Assembly: GCF_015207005.2 (NCBI RefSeq)
Contig: NZ_JADEXS020000001.1
Coordinates: 5,851,001 to 5,915,000, forward strand
Direction: 5' to 3'
Length of the DNA stretch: 64,000 bases
Source of the DNA: Desmonostoc muscorum LEGE 12446
GTDB taxonomy: Bacteria > Cyanobacteriota > Cyanobacteriia > Cyanobacteriales > Nostocaceae
Shown: positions 1-6,768 of the stretch, piece after piece
How positions within the stretch are numbered: the stretch's first letter is position 1
Layout of the letters: each line of letters opens with the position of its first letter
Notes under the pieces: model-generated
Databases searched by the model: none
The model's input: the letters and a program-made list of their open reading frames with translations, nothing else
What the model was told of the DNA's origin: nothing
Position numbers and translations under genes: made by a program

Positions 1-190
1 ATTTCATCAAACTGCTATGTCAGCTTCTGCCGAACAATGTCCCTCACAATCTGTGGACAAAGGTTATCTAACACACAATTTGTCAAAGCAAAATGTGTGC
101 ATATCTGCTTTAGGCTTATTTAGAAGCCAAGCACAAAGGCAAAGGTGTGACTATTGCTGTATAATTCTCAGGCTACTAGGCTATGTCATA

Positions 191-688
191 TCAAAGTCCA
201 ATAACATACTTTTGCCACTCTGTGTGCAGTCCACTTTTGAGGTGTTTGCTCACCTCGAAATAAAGGCTGCTATAAGGTTGGCGAGGAAGATGACGCAAAG
301 GCATATGAGCTTCGTGGGGAGTGCGACTGCCTTTTTTAACATTGCAACGGACACAAGCTGTAACAATGTTCTCCCAGCTATCTCCCCCGCCGCGCGATCG
401 CGGTATTACATGGTCTAAGGTCAACTCGTCCCCTGTGTAACCACAGTATTGACAGGCATGACCATCACGATGCAATATGTTTCGGCGAGTGAGAGGAATT
501 TCTTTATAAGGAACGCGGACATAATGACGCAACCTGATCACGGTCGGCAGCGGAAAATCCGAATAAAGGAATTTACCGTTGTGTTCCACGCGTTCTGCTT
601 TCCCCTTGATTAACAGAACCGCAGCGCGACGCCAACTCGTTATATTGAGAGGTTCGTAAGAGGCGTTTAAGACTAAAACCTTCCCCAT
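191..688 (-). CDS. HNH endonuclease family protein
   Basis: This 165-residue protein carries an HNH (ββα-metal) nuclease core. C79-x2-C82 opens the zinc-binding knuckle, D92-H93 (in TLDHVIPRSRGG) supply the catalytic and metal-binding residues, N107 (in WENIVTAC) is the middle N, and C112-x2-C115 closes the zinc site. The N-terminal 70 residues (VLVLNASYEPLNI...) match the stand-alone HNH proteins that are very common in cyanobacteria. The family cleaves or nicks DNA, but the cellular role of these solitary copies is not established. There is no adjacent methyltransferase or phage gene, so a restriction role is not indicated. It is transcribed away from alr, with an STRR-containing spacer between them. 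Family assignment is firm and function open. Confidence 0.9.
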   Translation of the reverse strand: MGKVLVLNASYEPLNITSWRRAAVLLIKGKAERVEHNGKFLYSDFPLPTVIRLRHYVRVPYKEIPLTRRNILHRDGHACQYCGYTGDELTLDHVIPRSRGGGDSWENIVTACVRCNVKKGSRTPHEAHMPLRHLPRQPYSSLYFEVSKHLKSGLHTEWQKYVIGL

Positions 689-784
689 TGATCTGCGCTC
701 AGGGTATTAGTTTTACATATATTAACACAAATATACCCTTCGAGGGAGATGATAAGAAATGATACTTCCGGGATAATTCGGAAA

Positions 785-870
785 TTAAGTTATGAGTTAG
801 GAGTTAGGAGTTATGAGTTAAAATTCCTCACTCCTGACTTCTAACTCCTCACTCCTCACTCCTCACTCTT
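785..870. repeat. STRR, GAGTTAG/CTCACTC type, inverted halves
   Basis: Short tandem units GAGTTAGGAGTTAG on the left are followed by CTCCTCACTCCTCACTC on the right, so the two halves are roughly complementary and could fold into a hairpin. This is a typical Nostoc/Anabaena heptanucleotide STRR in the spacer between two divergently transcribed genes. Confidence 0.8.
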
Positions 871-1005
871 AACCTGGATTTCTCAAAATCTTGTATCAAT
901 TCCAAGTCAGAGTTAAACTTCCTGTTTAATCTGATATCGCTTTTAGGAGCGTGTATAGATAGATAACTTGGAAGTTTAGCTTTGGTGTAATAGGAGTCAG
1001 TACAA

Positions 1006-2193
1006 ATGTTAAGTCGCAAGGAAATCCCCGGTGTAGTTTCTAATGAGCAGTGCGACACCTACGCGTGGTTTTCGCAACGAGCTTGGGTAGAAATTGATTT
1101 GGGGGCGTTGTCGTACAATGTACAGCGATTAGTGCAGTTTTTATCGCCGCGTACTAAATTGATGGCAGTGGTAAAAGCTGATGCCTATGGACATGGGGCG
1201 GTAACGGTGGCTCAAACTGCAATCCAATCGGGAGCTAGTTGGCTGGGAGTCGCTACAGTTCCAGAGGCGATTCAATTGCGAGAAGGCGGGATTCAAGCCC
1301 CGATTTTGATTTTAGGGGCGACTCATACATTAGAGCAGATTCATGCGATCGCTCAGTGGAATCTTCAGCCGACACTGTGCAGCCCGAAACAAGCCCTGGT
1401 ATTTTCCGATATCTTAGAATCCATGAACTATAGTTCTCCCATTCCCGTACACATCAAATTAGACACGGGAATGTCTAGGCTGGGAACTAATTGGCAACAA
1501 GCTGGTGAATTTGTGCAATTAGTGCAGCGGTTACCACATCTTTCTATTGCCAGTATTTATTCGCATTTGGCAACAGCAGATGATCCTGATACTACCGCAA
1601 TGGAAGAACAGCATAGACGATTTGAGGAAGCGATCGCCCAAATCAAAGCAATGGGAATTCAACCACCTTGCTTGCACTTGGCAAATTCAGCGGCGGCACT
1701 TACAGATCGAGCATTGCACTACGATATTGTGCGAGTAGGTTTAGCTGTTTACGGACTTTACCCAGCAACCCATTTAGAAAAGGCGATCGATCTCAAGCCC
1801 GTTTTGGAACTTAAAGCACGAGTTACCCAAGTCAAAACAATTGCCGCAGGAACAGCTGTCAGCTACGGCCATAAATTTATTGCCCCGCGTCAACTTCGCC
1901 TCGCCGTGGTGGGAATTGGCTACGCTGACGGTGTTCCTCGTAATCTTTCCAACAAAATGCAGGTGTTGATTCGGGGTCAGCGAGTGTCGCAAATCGGCAC
2001 AATTACAATGGATCAGTTGATGCTGGATGTGAGTGCTATGCCCGATATCCAAGAAGGAGAAGTAGTCACCTTACTTGGGGAACAGGGAAAAGAAAAAATT
2101 TCCGCAGACGATTGGGCAGAACAATTAAATACTATTTCTTGGGAAATTCTCTGCGGCTTCAAGCATCGTCTACCTCGTGTTGCTGTTATGTAA
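1006..2193 (+). CDS. alr: Alanine racemase
   Basis: This 395-residue PLP enzyme interconverts L- and D-alanine and supplies D-Ala for peptidoglycan. The PLP-binding lysine is K57 in MAVVKADAYGHG. The second catalytic base is the tyrosine of the GIGYADGVPR motif near residue 303. The fold is the expected N-terminal TIM barrel followed by a C-terminal β domain (TMDQLMLDVS). Length fits the family, with about 25 residues before the core motif WVEIDLGALSYN, so the true start could be slightly downstream. It stands alone, with an STRR stretch directly after the stop and a tRNA gene beyond it. Confidence 0.96.
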   Translation: MLSRKEIPGVVSNEQCDTYAWFSQRAWVEIDLGALSYNVQRLVQFLSPRTKLMAVVKADAYGHGAVTVAQTAIQSGASWLGVATVPEAIQLREGGIQAPILILGATHTLEQIHAIAQWNLQPTLCSPKQALVFSDILESMNYSSPIPVHIKLDTGMSRLGTNWQQAGEFVQLVQRLPHLSIASIYSHLATADDPDTTAMEEQHRRFEEAIAQIKAMGIQPPCLHLANSAAALTDRALHYDIVRVGLAVYGLYPATHLEKAIDLKPVLELKARVTQVKTIAAGTAVSYGHKFIAPRQLRLAVVGIGYADGVPRNLSNKMQVLIRGQRVSQIGTITMDQLMLDVSAMPDIQEGEVVTLLGEQGKEKISADDWAEQLNTISWEILCGFKHRLPRVAVM

Positions 2194-2216
2194 TAGGCAT
2201 GGGGCATGGGAAGTGC

Positions 2217-2336
2217 TGAGTTAGGAGTTAGGAGTTAGGAGTTAGGAGTTAAGAGTTAGAAGTTAAGAGTTATTATTCTTTCCCTGCTTCCTCATCTCCC
2301 TCATCCCCCTCATCTCCCCATCTCCCCATTCCCTAT
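2217..2336. repeat. STRR block (GAGTTAG units, then CTCATCTCCC units)
   Basis: Five or more GAGTTAG-like heptamers are followed by C-rich CTCATCTCCC units. The block fills the spacer between alr and the tRNA gene. No coding potential is supported. Confidence 0.8.
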
Positions 2337-2375
2337 TCCCAAAAATAATTTCTTGTGGTAAGATAGTAAACTGAT

Positions 2376-2457
2376 GCGGATATGGCGGAATTGGCAGACG
2401 CGCTAGATTTAGGTTCTAGTTCCGAAAGGAGTGAAGGTTCAAGTCCTTTTATCCGCA
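2376..2457 (+). tRNA. tRNA-Leu (anticodon UAG)
   Basis: An 82-nt class II tRNA. The acceptor stem GCGGATA pairs with TATCCGC (2450-2456), with discriminator A at 2457 and no encoded CCA. The anticodon stem CTAGA/TCTAG encloses the loop TTTAGGT, giving anticodon TAG, which reads CUA. The variable arm TTCCGAAAGGA and the T arm GGTTCAAGTCC are present. The long variable arm and A discriminator fit leucine. Confidence 0.96.
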
Positions 2458-2471
2458 CTTTCATAATTGCC

Positions 2472-2507
2472 AAAAACTGCATGAGCCTGTTGGGTCATGC
2501 AGTTTTT
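2472..2507 (+). terminator. Rho-independent terminator after tRNA-Leu
   Basis: A perfect 13-bp inverted repeat (2472-2484 with 2495-2507, core ACTGCATGA/TCATGCAGT) has a 10-nt loop. It is flanked by A5 on the left arm and T5 on the right arm, starting 15 nt after the tRNA 3' end. It could work in both directions. Confidence 0.88.
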
Positions 2508-2788
2508 GAATTCGTCCTCAACTGCAAGCAGGAGAGTTGGTAGATATAGATTCTACTGGCGTAAGAAGATTATTGTCTGTATTTTTTAACTTTGCGATCG
2601 CCGAGTTATTGCGTGAGTCAAACCTCAAGATAATCGTATCTCGTGGTAATTACTGCGATCGCTTCTCCCTGCTTTTTTCTTATTTGGTGCAGCACTGCAC
2701 TATGAGCGCTGGTTTGCTTTGAGTCAGGCGATCGCAGTTGCCACAATCAAGCAACAACGTTAGACACATCTAAATTGAGTTACAAGAT

Positions 2789-2881
2789 TTATAGCAGTTG
2801 TCAGGTAGGTTAGGACATAAAATTATAGTAAAACCCAGACACCAAAAGACTTTCAAGCCTGTTGCCTCTTTACTGCTATAA
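2789..2881. repeat. MITE-like element, TIR TTATAGCAGT
   Basis: This 93-bp element is bounded by perfect 10-bp terminal inverted repeats (TTATAGCAGT ... ACTGCTATAA). The internal segment GGTAGGTTAGGACATAA recurs near 3987-4023, and an inverted copy lies at 15362-15427. Three related copies in one window support a non-autonomous interspersed element. The rest of 2510-3146 shows HIP1 sites but no gene I can support. Confidence 0.65.
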
Positions 2882-3146
2882 CATCAAAAGCGATGTCGAA
2901 GCGAGGAGGCATCGTGATTAGGCGAGTTCGATAGCACAACAACTCAGAAAATGCCTGGAAAATTTGCTAGCTAATAGTGATAAGGCATTTTAAAAATTAA
3001 AATTATACACGAAATTGGTTCACTAAATATAGCTAATTAAAACATGATGTAAAGCTCCCTTAAGTTAGTTAAAGATTTATGGCTAATACTGGAATACTTA
3101 AAATTTCTTTTGTATTAGTTCACTTGTTACTATTAGAGCAAAAGCC

Positions 3147-3500
3147 ATGTTTTTTATACTTATGAAAAGACGCAACAAGCAGTATGTTCATTTATTTATT
3201 TTGGTGACCGCTATTGCTGTTGCACTAAGTTTTCCTCTTAAAGCTAGAGCAGAATGGTATGTTGTTGGCTACGACGATGAAGATAATCCAATATATATAA
3301 ATGATGAATCTGTCTATATTAAAGGCGAAATACATGGTGCTGAAGTTAAAAGTAAACTGTTTGGGCGTGCAATCTTTGTAGTAAATTGTGAAACAAGTAA
3401 TTATTATATTCAAACCAATCAAGGGACACGAGAAGGTTATGCAGCACCTGGGACAGTTGCAGGGGTCATAGCAGATGAAATATGCGAAAAATATAATTGA
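3147..3500 (+). CDS. Small secreted hypothetical protein
   Basis: A 117-residue protein with a clear N-terminal signal peptide: basic start (MKRRNK), hydrophobic core (FILVTAIAVALSFPL) and AxA-like end (KARAEW, about residue 36). The mature part is short, acidic and rich in aromatic residues (WYVVGYDDEDNPIYI), with two cysteines (in VNCET and DEICEK) that could form a disulfide in the periplasm. A GAG at 3135-3137, nine bases before the ATG, supports this start; ATG at 3165 is the alternative. I recognise no family. It sits alone in a repeat-rich, AT-rich region. Confidence 0.6.
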   Translation: MFFILMKRRNKQYVHLFILVTAIAVALSFPLKARAEWYVVGYDDEDNPIYINDESVYIKGEIHGAEVKSKLFGRAIFVVNCETSNYYIQTNQGTREGYAAPGTVAGVIADEICEKYN

Positions 3501-3650
3501 TAGGCTAAAATGCTAAAGTTCCGAGGGCTAAAGAGTCGTCGCGTAGACCTTTTAAGATGGTGAAATTCCAAACGAAGATTGATTATTTCAACCTTCAGAA
3601 AGCCAAAAATATAAGCAGAGTATTCAAGATGGTAGCACTGAAATAACCTA

Positions 3651-3773
3651 TAGGAATCCGATTTGATTTCTGAATCACTCGTAGAGGTAAGGGACTGGGG
3701 ATTGGGGACTGGGGACTGGGAAGAAGGAATAAAAGTGTACTGAGTTTTGTTCAAAAATCAAATATGAGTCCTA
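3651..3773. mobile_element. MITE (IS630-like TIRs, TA target), copy 1
   Basis: This 123-bp element begins TAGGAATCCGATTTGATTTC and ends with the near-complement ending ATGAGTCCTA. Both ends are flanked by TA dinucleotides (3649-3650 and 3774-3775). The ends match the element at 44006-44106. The interior contains a GGGGACT STRR. The TA target and TIR type suggest mobilisation by an IS630/Tc1-family transposase, which is an inference because no transposase gene is present. Confidence 0.75.
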
Positions 3774-3894
3774 TATCTTCGTTGTTCACCTTAAAAGGGC
3801 TAATACCATTTCACGAAATGCCTGATACAAATGATTGGTCTTTGTTTAGGTGCTGAAGATTAACTTTGTGAGGTACAGATAATTGTAATGGCGA

Positions 3895-4025
3895 ACGGCC
3901 GTACCCTTCTCTTCTCTACGAGAGGCTGCGCCAAGGAGACGCTTTGCGAACGGGAACGCTAAGAGAGAACGCCCTTACGAGTGTACTTTATTTACAGCAA
4001 TTGCCAGGTAGGTTAGGACATATAC
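3895..4025. repeat. Palindromic interspersed repeat plus partial MITE copy
   Basis: The stretch with TCTACGAGAGGCTGCGCCAA and GGAGACGCTTTGCGAACG is a G+C-rich palindromic repeat of a type common in Nostoc genomes. A related sequence lies inside the coding region at 36905-37060. It is followed by a partial copy of the TTATAGCAGT-type element (CCAGGTAGGTTAGGACAT, near 3987-4023). No gene is seen between 3774 and 4670. Confidence 0.6.
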
Positions 4026-4219
4026 CTCAAAAACGCTGTATGAATTATCAATTATGAATTATACTCACTAATTTGTTCTTCCCTATTGCAAGCGTTTACT
4101 GTCCTTCCTGCTCTCCCACACTTATACTCAGGGGTATAGAAAAGATTAAAGTATTAAATTTTACTTAGATTATTCAATTATTGTATTATGGTTTTTTAGT
4201 TCTGTTTTATTTTTTTCAA

Positions 4220-4243
4220 AAAATCAGTATTATTACTGATTTT
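4220..4243. promoter_or_regulatory. Palindrome upstream of the chemotaxis operon
   Basis: AAAATCAGTA and its exact complement TACTGATTTT are separated by 4 nt, about 430 bp before the first chemotaxis gene. The 15-mer AAAATCAGTATTATT from this site recurs at 4348-4362. The shape is that of an operator, but the binding protein is unknown. Confidence 0.4.
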
Positions 4244-4447
4244 CGACATATTATTTTAAATAAAAGTCTTTTTGGTTACTATTAATATGCTTAAATACTG
4301 AATTTAACTCAAGTGTAAATACAGAAGTTCAAATATATTATTTTAAGAAAATCAGTATTATTCCTGTGGTCAGAATGGGGTTACTCAATGGAAAGTGGCT
4401 TCATCTAGTCTTGACATTTCTATGTCTTCTTTTTCAAGAATGTCTAT

Positions 4448-4501
4448 AAATCTCAGTAACAAAAAGTAAATTAATCACAATTTACGATTTTACTGAGATT
4501 T
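4448..4501. promoter_or_regulatory. Inverted repeat in the leader of the chemotaxis operon
   Basis: AAATCTCAGTAA (4448-4459) is exactly complementary to TTACTGAGATTT (4490-4501), with a 30-nt spacer. It lies 170 bp before the first gene, in an otherwise AT-rich 500-bp leader that probably holds the operon promoter. It could be an operator pair or an RNA stem. Confidence 0.35.
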
Positions 4502-4670
4502 GAGCATTTGAAAATAACACCGCTTTCGTTGAGTTTCACCACAAATCCTAAAAGTTAAATTCATGTACTTTAAAATACAAAATTTTGAAGCCTTTTACTT
4601 AATTTGAATTGTGGAAGAACTCTAGACGAATTTAGCTTACACGTATGGAATTTAGCTGAGTAAAAGCAAA

Positions 4671-5741
4671 ATGAGCACAACTCCTATAGGTAGCTACAGG
4701 TTGTTCCAAAAACTACATCCGCTATCTCTGTTGGCACAATTAACTAGTCGGCGTGCTACAGGTTGCTTAAGCGTATTTACAGGGATAGTTTATTGGTCAA
4801 TTTATCTAGAGGACGGTAAACTTACTTATGCCTCCTATTCAGATAAGCTGTTTGAGCGGCTTGATAGTCATTTGCGGCGTTTGAGTCAGCAAATTCCTGC
4901 TCTCAACAGCGCTACTCGGATTCAGATGCGGCTGATGTTTGAGACAAAAAATGAACATCAATCAATACCAAATGCAGATTATCAAGCTATTTGCTGGTTA
5001 GTAAATCAGGATTTAATTACCTCTGTACAAGCAGGAACTCTGATAGACGAATTAGCAAAAGAAGTACTGGAATCATTTCTGTGCTTAAAAGAAGGTAGTT
5101 ATGAATTTAGTCCGGAAAATTCTTTAGATGAACTACCAAAGTTTTGTCGTCTGGATTTGCGATTACTTGTGGAACATTGTCAAAAGCAGTTAAGAAATCG
5201 GCAAAATATCCAGTCATCAATTCCTGCTGGCGCTGGTTCTCAAGTTTTACCGACAACACAAGCATCTCAAGTTCAGCCGCAATTACAAATAAAAATTGGG
5301 CAACAATTAGCGAAACAAATCAATTTTGAGATTTCTGAGAATAATAATAAAATACCTCAGTTACCTGTTGGCAAAAATATATATACAATTGCCTGCATTG
5401 ATGATAGTCAAACAGTGTTGAATTCCATTAAACATTTTTTGGATGAAAACACATTTTCAGTTGTGATGATCAACGATCCAGTGAAAGCTTTAATGCAAAT
5501 TCTCCGGAGTAAGCCCGATCTGATTTTGCTAGATGTTGAAATGCCTTCTTTAGACGGCTATGAGCTATGTTCCTTATTAAGGAAACATTCAGCTTTTAAA
5601 AGTACACCTATTATCATGGTGACTGGTAGAACAGGATTTATTGATAGGGCAAAAGCTAAAATGGTCAGATCATCAGGATATTTGACTAAGCCTTTTACCC
5701 AGTCAGAATTGCTAAAAATGGTTTTTAAACATCTTGGTTAA
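4671..5741 (+). CDS. hmpA: PATAN-domain response regulator (HmpA/PixG type)
   Basis: A 356-residue protein with an N-terminal PATAN/DUF4388 region (about 10-175, LARRATGCLSVF-like start) and a C-terminal receiver domain (237-355). The receiver has the acidic pair D244-D245, phospho-acceptor D288 (LILLDVEMP), T318 (IMVTG) and K340 (LTKPF). A low-complexity Gln/Ser linker joins them. In cyanobacteria this architecture leads chemotaxis-like operons controlling type IV pili, such as pixG in Synechocystis and hmpA in Nostoc punctiforme. It is the first of five same-strand genes with short spacers, so it probably shares their promoter. Receiver phosphorylation by the CheA at the operon end is the expected input. 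The hmp symbol rests on order and the MCP architecture. Confidence 0.85.
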   Translation: MSTTPIGSYRLFQKLHPLSLLAQLTSRRATGCLSVFTGIVYWSIYLEDGKLTYASYSDKLFERLDSHLRRLSQQIPALNSATRIQMRLMFETKNEHQSIPNADYQAICWLVNQDLITSVQAGTLIDELAKEVLESFLCLKEGSYEFSPENSLDELPKFCRLDLRLLVEHCQKQLRNRQNIQSSIPAGAGSQVLPTTQASQVQPQLQIKIGQQLAKQINFEISENNNKIPQLPVGKNIYTIACIDDSQTVLNSIKHFLDENTFSVVMINDPVKALMQILRSKPDLILLDVEMPSLDGYELCSLLRKHSAFKSTPIIMVTGRTGFIDRAKAKMVRSSGYLTKPFTQSELLKMVFKHLG

Positions 5742-5786
5742 TTTAATAAAATTTAATCGCCTTAATTTACTTTTAGGAGATTTATA

Positions 5787-6164
5787 GTGAGCCTGACTTT
5801 GCTTGGCACAATTCTGATTGTAGAAGATTCTCCCAGCGAATTGGAATTAATGAGCCATTATCTCAAAGAAAGTGGTTACAACGTAATTAAAACTACTGGT
5901 GCAAAAGAAGCTTTAGAAAAAGCTGTCTTGGAAAAATTGGATGTGATAGTTACTGATGTAGTCATGCCGGAAATGAGTGGGTTTGAGTTATGCCGTTCCC
6001 TCAGAAGAAATCCAATTACTGCAAAAGTACCGATTATAATTTGTAGTTCTAAAAATCAGGAAATTGACCGTTTGTGGGCGATGAGACAAGGTGCAGATGC
6101 CTATATAACTAAACCTTACACCCGCGAACATCTTCTACGCACGATTAAATCAGTGGTAATTTAA
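5787..6164 (+). CDS. hmpB: CheY-like response regulator (HmpB/PixH type)
   Basis: A 125-residue single receiver domain: acidic pair E13-D14 (IVEDS), phospho-acceptor D57 (VIVTDVVMP), S87 at the Thr/Ser switch position (IICSSK) and K109 (ITKPY). It starts at GTG, with AGGAG at 5776-5780 placed six bases upstream, which supports this start. It has no output domain, so it acts by protein contact, presumably on the type IV pilus motor or as a phosphate sink for the operon's CheA. It lies 45 bp after the PATAN gene and ends 4 bp before the CheW gene. Confidence 0.9.
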   Translation: MSLTLLGTILIVEDSPSELELMSHYLKESGYNVIKTTGAKEALEKAVLEKLDVIVTDVVMPEMSGFELCRSLRRNPITAKVPIIICSSKNQEIDRLWAMRQGADAYITKPYTREHLLRTIKSVVI

Positions 6165-6168
6165 ATCA

Positions 6169-6666
6169 ATGACTAGTACAAATATTAAACTTTCCCCAAA
6201 ACCAGCCGAAAATAATTTAGCAGAAGGTTATTTAAAGTTCCAGCTAAATCAGCAGACTGGCGCTGTTTTATCAATGAAACATACTCAAGAAGCAATTATT
6301 GTGCCTGTTGATTCTGTTACTTCGATGCCTAATATGCCTCCTTGTATATTAGGCTTAATGAATTGGCGGAGTCGGATAATTTGGGTAATTGATTTGCCAA
6401 GAATGCTGAATTTAGAATCTCTTGATTATCGGGTGCGGCAGTATAATGCGATCGTTATCCGAGTTGAATCACTGGTGTTAGGGTTAGTTGTACAAGAAAT
6501 CAAAGGTACAACTAGGTTTGTTGCTGATGAAATTCATTCTCCCATAGGACAAGTAGCATCTAGTTTAGTTCCTTATTTATGTGGCTGTGTAGTGCAACAA
6601 AATGAAATATCACTGGTGCTAGATGCTCAGGCTATTGTGCAGTCTTCTATTCTCCGCAGTGATTAG
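6169..6666 (+). CDS. hmpC: CheW-like adaptor (HmpC/PixI type)
   Basis: A 165-residue CheW domain protein that couples the chemoreceptor to CheA. Visible motifs are PPCILGLMNWRSRIIWVIDL (the NxRGxxxPVxDL-like signature) and LGLVVQEIKGTTRF, typical of the second SH3-like half. The gene follows the CheY gene with a 4-bp spacer, and the order CheY-CheW-MCP-CheA is conserved in cyanobacterial motility operons. A GAATTCA-type STRR (6682-6713) separates it from the MCP gene. Confidence 0.9.
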   Translation: MTSTNIKLSPKPAENNLAEGYLKFQLNQQTGAVLSMKHTQEAIIVPVDSVTSMPNMPPCILGLMNWRSRIIWVIDLPRMLNLESLDYRVRQYNAIVIRVESLVLGLVVQEIKGTTRFVADEIHSPIGQVASSLVPYLCGCVVQQNEISLVLDAQAIVQSSILRSD

Positions 6667-6681
6667 GTAAAAATAATTTAG

Positions 6682-6713
6682 GAGTCAGAATTCAGAATTC
6701 AGAATTCAGAATT
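6682..6713. repeat. STRR (AGAATTC heptamers)
   Basis: AGAATTC repeats in tandem about four times in the spacer between the CheW and MCP genes. It inserts into an otherwise tight operon. Confidence 0.75.
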
Positions 6714-6768
6714 GTTTATAAAAAATAATTTTTAGTTTACTTATTCACATCTTGGAGAAATAATCTTA

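Noticed and set aside
17..418. 133-codon plus-strand frame
   Set aside because: It lies antisense to the well-supported HNH endonuclease gene and has no protein-like motifs.
2537..2722. 61-codon frame starting MVDIDSTGVRRLL
   Set aside because: No ribosome-binding site and no clear family; it contains HIP1 sites in coding frame and looks like degenerate or random sequence.
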